This document shows, piece after piece, positions 41,871 to 54,500 of a DNA stretch of 64,000 nucleotides. Origin of the DNA: Lepidostoma basale (Eukaryota > Arthropoda > Insecta > Trichoptera > Lepidostomatidae); NCBI GenBank assembly GCA_022606425.2, contig JAHDVF020000749.1, forward strand, positions 87,834 to 151,833, read 5' to 3'. Position 1 is the first letter of the stretch; each line of letters opens with the position of its first letter. The notes beneath the pieces are model-generated. The model had not been told where the DNA came from. It made no database searches and saw nothing but the letters and a program-made list of their open reading frames with translations. Made by a program: the position numbers and the translations under genes.

Positions 41871-42019
41871 TTTCAACGGATCCGTCATCGCTTCGCTATT
41901 GCTATATTCGAGTATATGCATAATAATAGAGTGCCAGCTCGCTAACCATGCAGTTGGTCGTTCGGATTAGGAAATCGTTCGGATTACTGAGTGTTTTTAG
42001 AAAAATGAGAGAAAAAAAG

Positions 42020-42175
42020 TATAACATCTGTCATAAAACATCTGTTAGATCATGTAAACAACAGCAATTTTATAATATTTTTATAAATATGTATCTTTAC
42101 TGAAGAAGGACTGTTTGTCCGAAACATGTCTATATAAATTTATTTTTTTAATATCAGTGTTGTATATACAAAGTG
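42020..42175. mobile_element. MITE-H copy
   Basis: TCTGTTAGATCATGTAAACA and TACTGAAGAAGGACTGTTTG, then TCCGAAACATG, match the 6770-7015 foldback element. Confidence 0.6.
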
Positions 42176-42194
42176 TATAAAAAAGAAAAATAGA

Positions 42195-42535
42195 AAAAAA
42201 AAATTAGTTTATGGAAATGCTCTGTATTTTAAATTTTTATTTAGATACTCGATGAATAATTAAAAAAATCTGATATTTTCTTTTGAACCAACGAACCTAT
42301 CTGGTCTTTAAGGGCTAAATCACGCATTCGTCTCAAAACCATCAATTCCTCAGTGTTCACTTCAGTCCAGTTGATGGTTATGTTCAAAGCTTTCACGGCA
42401 TCAGAAGGATTTGGTCAGCACACAAATGTTCGGCGAAAGTTTTTCAAACTCGTGGATTGCGCAAATTGCGATACCATTCGGATTGCAACGCGTTTCGGAT
42501 TACGGAGCGTTCGGATTATCGAGCTTGCACTGCAT
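42195..42535 (-). mobile_element. Tigger/pogo-type transposon remnant
   Basis: The minus strand encodes SDAVKALNITINWTEVNTEE, LMVLRRMRDLALKDQIGSLV and QKKISDFF, the conserved C-terminus of Tigger/jerky-like transposases. Its upstream end carries a terminal-repeat-like CAGTGCAAGCTCGATAATCC then GAACG (complement at 42512-42535). Related TTCGGATTA sequence lies at 41960-41985. Most of the transposase is deleted. Confidence 0.65.
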
Positions 42536-42774
42536 TTGAATTATAGAAATACAAATGAATTTGGATATCAATTCATTTATGCCAATCAACGGAACACATC
42601 CAACAACGTGTTTCTTCAAATGCATGTTAAATAACAGTTAAATCCATTAATGATTTAATTTGTTTGCTTCAATACATGTGCAGTAATGTCACGATGATCT
42701 ACTGACGAGTGACAGTTGTCATTTAACTGATTCGAGCGTCATCTCTTGTTGACCTACATTACACCCAATAAAAC

Positions 42775-43130
42775 ACTCACACCACTTAGAAGAATGTGCG
42801 GATAAACAATGTATGATGTAATACCCAATGAAGAAGTTAGAAAGGAATGAAGGCGGATGAATGCGTTCTAAATAAAATTTAGAAAGGGTCACTAAGATTG
42901 TTTGGACATATGGAATGAGGGAAGAATGGTTAAAAAGGTATGAACAAGAAGTGTGAATGAAAAAATAAGTCAATTACTGAAAGGCGGCCATGTTCGAAGT
43001 AGGAACAATGACGAGCGTGCGTGTCACGCAGTGTGTAAGAAGAGGCACTAAAGTTATATCAGGATAGGAACAGTGTGGCGGTCCAACCTCTATATGCCTA
43101 CCACTCCTGAGAAACGGCGTGTTCACACCA
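42775..43130 (+). mobile_element. LINE-A 3' copy, decayed
   Basis: CACTTAGAAGAATGTGCGGA, GGACATATGGAATGAGGGAA, AAAGGCGGCCATGTTCGAAG and GTGTGGCGGTCCAACCTC. Frameshifts occur throughout. Confidence 0.75.
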
Positions 43131-44754
43131 ATATAGTTTATTATACTGTAATGCCCTTAGCGATAAAATGACTATTTGCCTATCACATATGCATTTTAAA
43201 AGTGAATTAAAACTTGGTTCGTATCATATTAATTTTTTAAACCTTCGCCAAAGTAATATTAATAAATAGTGAAAATTTCGTCGCAATCGGTTCGGTATCT
43301 GCCGAGTCTATCGGTTCTATAGTAACGAACATTGCATTTTATTTATATATCATAACAATTAAATAAACAATGTTTTTTTAACTACTTCCACTACTTAACT
43401 ACTTCTTTATTTCGGCAGCGACCGGTTTCGCCAGGCTCGCTGGCATCTACAGACCGTTGACACTATTGCAAACTGAGTCCTTTATATACATACAAATCAG
43501 GGGTGGTAAACATGATTCTATACAAAAATAATCTTCAAATAATGATGTAAAATTTACTGAATTTAAATATTGGTATTACAGTTATTCAAGAGGATTCGTA
43601 TTCAATATAATAGATTTAAAATTTTATCATAGCTGACATATTTATATATAACGTTTGTAAAATTGGTACATTAGGTTGGCGTCGCCTTATTCGGTTATAC
43701 TCCATCCATTATAGCTGCAAAGGTCTGGAATCATAACAGAACACATTTTTTCGGCGGTATTTGATTCCAGGAATATATTTTTTTTATTATTATTGTGTGT
43801 TTATCATAGATTTATTTTCGAAGGTCGTTCTAGTAAAAAGGTTTACTGGAATGTTTTGGATTACGATTAATAATGCGACGTCATATGCACGGTATTGCTT
43901 CGGATCCTTTTTCGATTGATATTGATGTCATAATTTTTATCCCCTTATCGGGAGTACCAATTACTTCCTTCTAGCCATGAGAGTGTTCATCTCGTGTTTG
44001 TCTCGCGAGTGGGATTTGTATCCTCCTACGAGAATAACAGATGATCGACCCGCGATTCTGCTAGTCGCCTCCAAAACATCATAAATGATTAATTTTATTA
44101 CCTTACGTAAAGTTAAATAATATTATGTAATAATTTTTTTTTTGTAATTAAAAGCAACCAATGTTTTTTTTTGCAAACTGAGGTAGCGAGCCACACACGA
44201 GTGGATTTAACACATTTTTTCATGGTGGCGCAAAATTACCTTTATGGTGTGTCGTATATATATTTCAATAATGATCTACATTCATAGTTACTGCGGCGTC
44301 GGCTTCATTTTAAAAGAAAAAAGGGTCATTGATCCTTTTGGACGATATACCATACCGAACAGTAATGTGGGTGTAATTGTTGCTGATGAACCGCTCTTGG
44401 AATCTCCGGAGGTTATATCCAGCAGTTTTGCTTATTAACGTAGCCATTTAATTAAAAATGGGCGTCACACAGTTGACTATTAAATGTGGATGGATTCGGG
44501 TTTTTGATTTCAAAATAAAATTCGATATTTTTTGTTCATATTGCTGGTCATTTCACGTCACCCTGTCTTATATTTTATTTTTGGCCTGCACAGTGGTCAC
44601 AAATTCCAAATATCACAAGTACCTATAACTATTTATATTTCTTTGTAGAGACTCTGTTTTTTTATACAGATTAAAACTAGGCTCACCGAAACAATCTTCA
44701 TTTTACACTTTGTAATTATTTTGTTTATTTATAAATATTACAATGTAATTTTTG
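43131..44754. other. No gene identified
   Basis: Mostly AT-rich intronic DNA. GC-richer patches at 43415-43470 and 43960-44070, and a 64-codon plus-strand frame at 44244-44438, have no recognised identity. Confidence 0.35.
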
Positions 44755-45160
44755 AAAGTAAAAAAATTGTGTGGATACTCTGTATGATAGAGTGTCGAAT
44801 GAAAATACGAGTATAAATAAGAGGTGAATGCGGTGCGAATGATGGTGTTATGAACAAAATAAAGAAAGGATCATTAAGATGGTTTGGACACATGGAAAGA
44901 ATTAATGAAGAAAGAACTGTAAAAAAAGTATATGTCAACAATGTAAATGGAACTAGAAATAGAGGAAGACCGAGGAAAACGTGGCACGATCAAATAAATC
45001 AAATATTGAATGTCAATAAATTGAGGAGTCAGAGAAATCGATGCGCGTGCATGACACGATGTATGAAAGTTGAGGAACCGAGAGAAATATGTCAGGAAAG
45101 AAAAGTGTGGCAGTCCATTCTTTGATGGTTAGTTCGTTAGTTAGTTTTTAAAAATTGTTA
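44755..45160 (+). mobile_element. LINE-A 3' copy
   Basis: The plus strand encodes MNKIKKGSLRWFGHMERINE, NRGRPRKTWHDQINQIL and CMKVEEPREICQERKVWQSI, ending TGATGGTTAGTTCGTTAG. The ORF 44850-45125 is uninterrupted. This is one of the better-preserved tails. Confidence 0.85.
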
Positions 45161-45364
45161 AGTTTAATTTGATCACTATCCTTACATTTTCTCTGAAAGT
45201 TTGGAATATTCAGGTTTGCTTGTTATAGTTTACAATTTCACGACACAATTTTGAAATCAAATACTATTAAATGCAAATTTGGCTCACGAGCCGCTGTTTG
45301 CTGACCCCTATGTTTGCAGATTACGAGATCTTGTGATTAATTTTGTCTTTTGAATTTGTTCCAG

Positions 45365-45568
45365 GGTTCCGAATCATGGGTAGTGGTGCGCAACATCCGG
45401 TCCGGGTCCGGAGGTATCCTGGACCCGGACGACAGGCTGGCGGACGTGGCGGACGACCGCGAGACCCTCGTGGCCGCCCTGGACGGCAGGCCTGACGGGC
45501 CTCTTCACCACGGAGGCGATGGGGCCAGCGGCAGTTCCGTGGGGACAGCGAGCCCGGACCTCTTCAGG
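45365..45568 (+). CDS. baz: par-3 exon: CR1 oligomerisation domain, second part
   Basis: The acceptor TTTGTTCCAG and donor AGG|GTGAGT give a 204-nt, phase 0-0 exon encoding 68 residues. GSESWVVVRN, GILDPDDRLADVADDRE, LHHGGDGASGSSVGTASPDL match the second part of the Par-3 N-terminal domain (NTD/CR1), which self-associates into filaments. The first strands and helix, normally on a preceding exon starting MKVTVCFG-like, are not in the window. GC content is far higher than the flanks. Confidence 0.95.
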
Positions 45569-48500
45569 GTGAGTGCCCGTATTTTTTTCTTCTTGTGATG
45601 TGGTGGTTTCCCGTTGCTTGCCACATTTTTTGTGTACAACATGTTATTGGAAATCAATTACTGTAAACAATTTATTTAGCTATTGATTCTAATGACATGC
45701 GATAGGTAACTAGTTTATCGGAATTTTTATTGTCACGCGAATTTTACCAGACCAAAGACAGCATAACTCTTATCGTCGGGAATCGAACCTGGAACCTTCG
45801 GTGTAGCAGTCATAGCAGTTGCCACTGCCACAAAGCCCGTCAATATTCCGTATTCCTTATTCATAAATGTTGCTAAAAATTCAATCGGGATTTCGGAATG
45901 GCTTTTCTATTAAGACTTTATATTCATAAATGATTCCATCAACTTATTATGTGACTTAGAACACTGTTTCCGTAATCATAACTAAGGAGAACCGACAGGC
46001 ACAACTTGTAAACCTACATCCTAAATAGTATATATAGCTTAGTTAGTTTGTTTACAAAGGAAGTATGTTTACAAAGAATTAGGGAGTAGAGAGAGAAATT
46101 GACAGAACGTTTGGAGCTGGCAACGGAGTGGATAGTACACTTAAAGTTGTCATGGCTGTATTGGTGTATTGTCAAAATGGCTGTATTGGCAGTGCACTGG
46201 CATTGGCATTGACTGTTCATGTGTATAGAAATGAAGCATGTAACTAGGAAAAGAAGGATGAGAGTAGAATAAATGCAGTAGAAATTAGATCTCTTTGATG
46301 AATGTGTGGTAAATCTGTATATGACAGAATGTCAAATGTAAATAAATATAAGAAGTGAATGCTCGCCGAATGAAAATGTTATGAGTAAAATAATGAAAGG
46401 GTCATTAAGATGGTTTGGACACATGGAAAAGACGAATGAAGAAAGTATATGTTAATGATGTAAATGGAACAAGAAATAGAGGAAGACTGAGAAAAATGTA
46501 GCGTGGGGAGAAATCAATTTGCTTGCATGACACGATGTTATGAATGTTGAAGAAGCGAGAGAAGTATGTCAAGATAGAACAGTGTGGCAGTCCATTCTTT
46601 CTGCACACCCCTTCGGGGAGACAGTGTGGCAGGCTAGTTAGCTTAGTTGGATAAAAGGTGTTAAATCTGTAACCGTAATAATGAAATAAAATATGAGAAT
46701 TTAAAATTATTTGATTTGAGGACCTTATAGTGTTATTTATTTCATTATATTATAATAAGCTCATTAAGAAATAATAATCAGTATTGCGTCTACATTTTTA
46801 ATTAATGTTTGTTAATAATTTTTTTCTATGTGTTTATATGACAAAAGATAACTTTAGCCAGAATATTAATTTTAATTATTCCTGTGTGAATTTTTAGTTC
46901 ATACAATTGAAATAAATACATTTATTATCTTTTAAATTACCTCTGTCTCTCTATTATAGTAATTTAAATTTAACATCTGCTTGATTTTTCTTGGGAATTT
47001 GAAATTATAACAATGGAGTAGTATATATGTTTTATTGTTATTGTCAGTTTACTGTTGGTTGTTAAATTAATGTCTTTGTTTATTGTTTATATTTGCTATT
47101 GTACTTGTTATGTCTTCTTGATTTTGATTACTTGCTATAATGTGGATAGTAAAAAATACTTGTTAAATATCCATATACGCCTTATAATAATGGTTGGATT
47201 TCATTATATGTAAACGTTTGTGAAGTTATATTGATAATGAAATGTGCTAATTTTATATGATTTTGCATATCATGTATGGTGTGTTCATTATACACTTTTA
47301 TTATTGTTAAAAATATGGTTTTATACCATTTTTAGGAAGCATAAATGTGTATATTCAAATTTAGGAATGATGATGATCACATTAGAATGAGATTCAATTC
47401 AAGGTTGTCAGATAACTCAATTTTATATACTTAAGTTTTATTATCGTTTACACTGTGAAATCATTTATGAATTAGAACACTCTTATTTCCATTTTTTTAA
47501 TAAATCTAATATTGAATGTCGGCCACGTGAGGAGTTGGAGAAATTTACCTGCATGCATGATGAGATGTATGAATGTTGAGGAAGCTAGAGACGTATGTCA
47601 GGAAAGAAAAGTGTGGCAGTCCATTCTTGCTGTCTACCCCTTCAGAGACACGGCGTGATGGTTAGTTTTTATTTTCAATGTGTTTCGAAGGCTTTCATTC
47701 TCCTGATCATGGTGTAAAACCTTCATAACATGTAGAGAAAATTGTAATAAAAATGAGAAGAAATAGTGTTTTAATTCATAAAATAATCTTTAATATATTT
47801 AATTATTAATCATTTTGAATAAAAAATATCTGGTGAAGAAGATAATCCTATTTAAAAACCTTCAAGAATGTTGTCAAGAGAACGTCCGTTTCCCAAAAGT
47901 TTTTTTTTATGAAGTTATGAAATTATGTTTTTCTGATAATTTTTAACGGACCATTTCTTCAGTATTAAATGTTATCCACAATATATATTATGGAGTTCTG
48001 GGCCCAACGCTTATGTGTGGAAGGATGAGAGCAGAATCAATGCGGTAGAAATGAGATCCCTATGACGAATGTGTGGTAAAATGATGTACGACAGAATCTG
48101 AAATGCTGATATATGTAGAGAGGAAGAAGGAATTATGAACAAAATTATGAAAGGATTGCTGCATTGGTTAAGAAAGTATATGTTAACGATGTAAATGGAG
48201 TACAGAGTCGAGGTAGACTGAGGAAAACATTGCATGACCAAATTAATCAAATTTTACGGGTTGGTCATGTTAGAAGTCTGAAGAATCAACTTGCGTGTAT
48301 GACTCGTTGTATGAATGTTGAGGACACTAGAGAAGTGTGTCAGGATAGAGTAGTTTGGCGGTCCATTCTCTGCCTACCCCTGTAGAGAAACGGCATGATG
48401 GTTTGTTTGTTAGTTTGTTTATTCATTCAAGAATGTTTCAGTTGCAATACAGTATCTTCGTTTAGAACTGTTGCATCCAAAGCAAAAATAGCCATTATGT

Positions 48501-51500
48501 TATCCAACATCTGATAAAACAGATCAGAAGAAGATCACCTAAGAATGAAAAACATTTGAATTTGCAGGGTGGCGGAGGAGTGGGATCAGCGGACTCCTGC
48601 GGTGTAGAGGTGGGGGCAGGGGGAATCGGCACCGGGGGGCTGCAGGTACGCAGGGGCAGCGAGCCTACCCTGCACCAGGACAACGTTCCTCTCAACCAAC
48701 CTCCCCAGGTCAGTCACATTCTCACTTATAAAATATGACTAATTAAAATGCTATGTGTTTTTGTGCTGACCCTTATGTATGGAAGTGAAGCATGGAACTG
48801 GCAAAAGAATAATGAAAATAGAATAAATGTAGTAGAAATGAGATCTCTTAGACTTATGTGTATAAATATTATTGTTATTTTGTTAAATCGCTCTTTCCAT
48901 CATTACAGCGCTAGCCAAACCGATGTAAAGGGTAATAGCTATCATATTGATTCTCGTGACATGTGATAGGTAAGCTAATCTATCGCCATTTTATTGTCAT
49001 GTGAATTCTGCACCAGACCAAAGACCATGTAACAATCACACTGCCGGGAATCAAACCCGGAACCTTCGGGGTGGCAGTCAAAGCAATTGCCACTCGGCCA
49101 CGAAGGTCATCAATATGTGTACCATATGATAGAGTGTCAAATAAAAATGTAAGATGTGAATGCAGTGGGAATAAAAGTGTTATGAATAAAATAATGAAGT
49201 GTCACTAAGATGGTTTATACACATGGAAATAATGGTGAAGAATGTATATGTAATCGATGTAATTGAAACAAGAAATAGAGGAAGACCGAGGAAAACGTGA
49301 GAAGAGAATGTTGCTAGATATTAGCAAGAGGCCTTTAAAAATTATAATTGATACCAATTGCACTGCTCTATTAAATATCATACCTTATAAACATTATTCT
49401 ACTGTCATATATAGTTTTACATACTCGTACTTCGCTGCCACCTTTGAAAAGTTCTGTGGTGCTATGTTACTTGCGATTTTATTTTAAGACATCAGATATC
49501 AAAATCTTCATTACTTGGGCTTGAAATTTAGAAAAGAATGTCTCATTTATAACAGCAATATTGATTTTTCAATTTATAGATAAAAATATATAGATATAGA
49601 ATTTAGAGAAAAATATCATAAAAGAAAGGAGATTGCAAAATGTTATTCAAAACATAAATCGCTTATATAATGCTGTTTTATAATTTATTTGATTTAAATT
49701 CTGATAAAATATAAAAACTAACTAAGTAACCATCACACCCCCTTTCTGAAGGGGTAGGCAGAAAGAATGGAATGCCACACTTTAACCGATGGGGCACTCC
49801 ATCCTTCTCTTTTCGCCCCCGCGGGATACACGGTGTGATGGGTTGCGAACCTTATCTCACCAATAGGGATCTCCCGTGTACTAGTAACTAAAACCTCCAC
49901 ATAATAAATATAAAACATAATAAAAATAACAACACAGCTATACGATCCGGACTTTTGTGCTTAATTTAATTTAATTTATTATTCCACATATCCACCGTTC
50001 TTTTAATTAACTGTAATTAGGCACTTAAAACACTCCAACTCCAGCAAGAACTTCAAAATATATTTGTTTTAATTATTACAGATGGCTTCCAAGCGGTGGT
50101 CGGCCGCAGTGGTGTTCAGAGATGCGACCAGTCCTCACTCCCCGCATGCGGCTGAAAGCCCGCCCCAACTTCCCGACCACCACAACTCCAGCTACGACAG
50201 CAACAAGCTCACACCCAACTCTGCACAGCCCTTCCAGCGTCAGACCAATAGACTTTCAATGCAGTTTTCTGGACCAGGGTTAATATTGATTTTATTATCT
50301 TGTGATAGTTTGAACAATGATAGCTGAAATCTGTCAAATAATGTTTTACTCACTAAGGATAAATTTGAGGGTTGACGAGGTGTTGGGAGGACGTGAATTT
50401 CCTGGCTCTGCAACATAAGGTACTGGACTCGTTTGAAAAGCGTTGAGGAGCTGTTTCGAAGTGTCAGGGACAGAGGCACCCACTTTCAAGAGATTAGTCT
50501 ACTTCGGGAGGACTTGACATGACACCAAAAGAAGAGTATACAATATGTTTTTAATGTTTTTCAGGAGTGGGGCATGGGTAGACGCGGCGGAGAGAGTGCA
50601 GGTGTGCAACACCAAGAGTCTGCCGAGGGATTCCGCCAGGAAAGAGCCCTTGGGACAAGACACTAGCGTTGTTAATAATCAGAATCACAGGTAAGAAATC
50701 TCATATTTCATTTTGAAATGCTTGTGTAAGTAGAAGTGAATTTAAGTCCTGCTGTCAGCATCAGTGACTTTTTCGAAACTTATTTTATTCTTTTGGAAGC
50801 TGGAAAAATCGACGAGCATGCCTGTTACAATGTATTAATGTAGAGCAGTGTTTCTTAATCGTATTGAAAGAATCACCCCCTTTACCACAGTAAAATTTTC
50901 CAGCCCCCCCCCCCAACATTCATTCATTCATTCATTTCTCGGCGCTACATCCCGGTGTGGGACTTGGCCTTCTCCACAACGGTCCTCCACTGACTTCTGT
51001 CTCTGGCCATCTCTCTCTATTCCCCAGCTCCAACAAAAAACTAAATTTTAAATTTAAAAAAAATAATTGTAGGTGTACATTTTATGCAGTTCCTACTACA
51101 AATAAATAAAAGCCTCGGACGGTACAAACCTTACAATCATAGGCCATATTTTGAACCTTTTGAATGGGCTTTTATTTTATATGAAGATAATGATATTGAG
51201 TATTATGCCCAAGTTAAAAAAATTGCGCGTGAAAGTGTAGTTTATTTAACAGAACTTACAAAATCAAAGCTCCTAAAGAAAGTGTAAAAGTGTATCAGTG
51301 TGCATAGCTCGTGAATGAGCTTATTTTTCTATATTGACACAATGCCTACTCGAACTTCTGCAGCACCCCCTACATGCTAAAAGTTTAATAATGCCCTGCG
51401 AGACCTCCCAAACGCCCACAAAGGGGCGCTGGCGCTCCGGTTAATCACTTCTGTAGAGGAAGCTTAAGATGTATGTCAGGACAGAGCAATCAATCAATTA

Positions 51501-54500
51501 TTCAAATCAGTTTATGGCGGTATATCCTCTCCGCCTCGTTGGAGTTGAAGGAGATATGTGCGGGCTGTTAACTGGATGTGCACTATATCTTTCTTGTTTA
51601 TATGAACAAATTTGCGAACACGACACAAATTTTATGCAAATGGTTTATATCAATTTGAAAGACTAAATAAAATGTACTTCTTTTTTATTGTTTGTGGTTT
51701 TAAATCTGAAATCTGTATTTTTTCAGGGTGGAAGACATGCTCCGATGGGTGTCGGGAGTGAACAGCACCGTGCAGCCGGCTCACGCTCAAGAGAGACCGC
51801 TGGACAGGCTACCAGAACTACCCAGTAAGTACATCATTATCTTCTGTTTTCAATAGCAATCTTAAATATAACTCAACATTCTTCAAATGTGTACTAAAAA
51901 CAGAACTCAAAACAGGATTACACGTATAATAGTTTATGTCACATTAAATGTTCTGTTCGAATGCATTTAATGATATTTTGATTGACTCGATTTGAAAAAA
52001 AATATTGATATGAAATTTCTGGTATGTCTATATAAATTTAATGTTTCATAAATACTTATTTTTTGACCTTAGAACTCAATGAAGGTTGTACTCGTATTTG
52101 TTGCATCTTATATTTTAATATTACGTTTATTTGACTAAACATAATTTTTTGATTGCCCTGCAAATTATTCTAGTATTGGTAAACCACCTGACGTGCGTAA
52201 AACGGCCATCTGCAATATGATATAATGCACTGGTTTATTAATGATTATGATGATATAGATATATTTCTACATATCTTGTCAGTTTATTCAGCAAAAATAT
52301 AAACGATCTTCTCACGGTCCTTAATTTGTTGTGACAGCGTTAACTATGCTATATACACTTTTATTTATCATATATTTATATCACGTTTATTTGCTGTTTT
52401 ATTATTTTAGTTCTTTTTGTATACCTATCACCTATCACTTTAATTTTTACGCGGGATCACAGTAACCTGCTGTAGCACTTTTAATGGCAAACCACTCACC
52501 TTTTTATTAAACGGGGTCACTAATTAGTAGTGTTCTTTATAAATCACGTGGGGGTCACCATTTTAGGAGCGGCTTATTTGCGAGTGTGTTAAATGAAAAC
52601 TTACTGGTTGCAGAAGTACAGATTTATTTCGATAGACCCAGACCTAAGCGTTGAGTGAATTCAATTAGAGAGAGAGAGAGATAAGGCGGATGTAGACGTC
52701 TGTGCGCAAGCACGTGTCAAAGGCAAGAAAGTGTGTGCACAGGGACGTCTGTGCACGAGGACGTGTCTGAGGCTAGTGGGGCCGATATAGGAGTGTGATC
52801 CTGCACTGCAGAATCAGGAATCCCGATGATAAGATTAATTCATTCTGAAACTTGACACACAATTTTACAAAGGAACTCCCTTCACATACTAACCCTACAA
52901 TAAAAGAACTCTCAAATTAAGACCCAAACACCTCCAGCCGCCACAAGCGCCCAAAATCGGTCCTCCTTCAGAGGAACACTCCGGGCCATACAAAAGCCCG
53001 GCCATAAACCAACAACCTACCAAATCACCTTTCCAATAATATTCCCATCAGACGTAAGAGGAATAGCCACAAGAGCTGAACCTCTGTAAACCAGTAGATC
53101 CAAGTCGAAATCCAATACAGAATATATTAATCAATATGCAAGCGCAACTTATCAATCTGAAGTGCAGGATTGATGTTCCCACATTTCTATAGCTTGTAAT
53201 ATATTTAAAAACTCTTGGATAAAGATAAATAGACACTAAGAATCAATCCTTGTCTTTGATAGCATTGTATTATTATAATGAAGTGGTTACAGTGACCCCG
53301 TCCACCCCCGATGGCAGCAACAGCGGTGTGGAGGTGGGGGTTGGATCAGCCCCATTAGCGTCCCGTGGGGGGCAGCTTACGAGTGTGGCACTGGTCAAGG
53401 GGGAGCGGGGTCTCGGCTTCACCATCACCACCAGGGACAACCCTACGGGAGGAGTGTGCCCTATTTATATCAAGAACATTCTTCCCAAGGTACCATTATT
53501 ATTTTTCTTTCTCACAATATTTGGTGTAGTGATGCCGGTATTCCAAAAATGTTTTATTAGTCAACTTGAAGGCTTTTAACATATATTATTTCAATATTTT
53601 TTACTGGATAGAAATACAGATGCTTGAATGTTGAAATTAAAAAAACATATATATATCAAGTAAGATCGCTGCTCAAACTAGTCAAGAAAAATTTAACTAT
53701 TACAGAAAGAAAAAAAAACATTTTTGTAAATTACTCATGGAAATTGTGAATTTTTATGGTTTTTAATTGGATGTGATTTATAATTTTTATTTTGCTACTT
53801 TGATTTCATTTAGATTTATTTTTTTGTTATTGAATTTTCACATATTTAGGGTTGTATGAATAGTTCTTTGAATCTGACTATTAATTCTCACCCATCTTCT
53901 TCGTGTGAAGAAAAAATGTTATGATGGTTTGGACATATGGAACAGATGCTTGGCGAAAGAATGGTTAAGAAAGTGTATGTTAATGGTGTGAATGGAATAT
54001 TGCATGACCAAAATTATCCAATTTTAAAGGTAGGCCATGTTTAAAGTCTGAAGAATCCACATGCGTGTATGACTCGCTGTATGAATGTGGAGGATGCCAG
54101 AGAGGTGTATCAGGATAGAGTAGTGTGGGCGGTCCATTCTCTCTGTCATCATTCAAGAGAAACGAAGTGATGGTTTGTTTGAGTGAAAAGAAAATGTATA
54201 TACAATCTATATTTAAATGCCAATTTTTATTGAATGCATTAATTCTAATTGTTTATATGTGTTAATAATATAATAAACAAAGTATAAATAATGTAAAAAA
54301 TTCTACAGGGTGCAGCGGTTACGGATGGCAGACTACGAGCCGGTGACCGGATGGTGTCCGTGAACAACGTTGCCGTATCTGGGCTGTCTCAGCAGCAGGT
54401 GGTCTCCTTGTTGAGGAGTACCCCAACCAACTCCACGGTCACCATCGTGGTGGAGAGACCGCAGACGGCCGCTATCCAGACTGTCAGCGCACTCCACGCC

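Noticed and set aside
44244..44438. 64-codon plus frame (IHSYCGVGFILKEKRV)
   Set aside because: Plausible-looking residues but no homology and no splice sites in phase with par-3.
50082..50084. Translation start at MASKRWSAA
   Set aside because: The ATG directly follows a splice acceptor and the frame continues from the preceding exon in phase 0. Family members have upstream sequence here.
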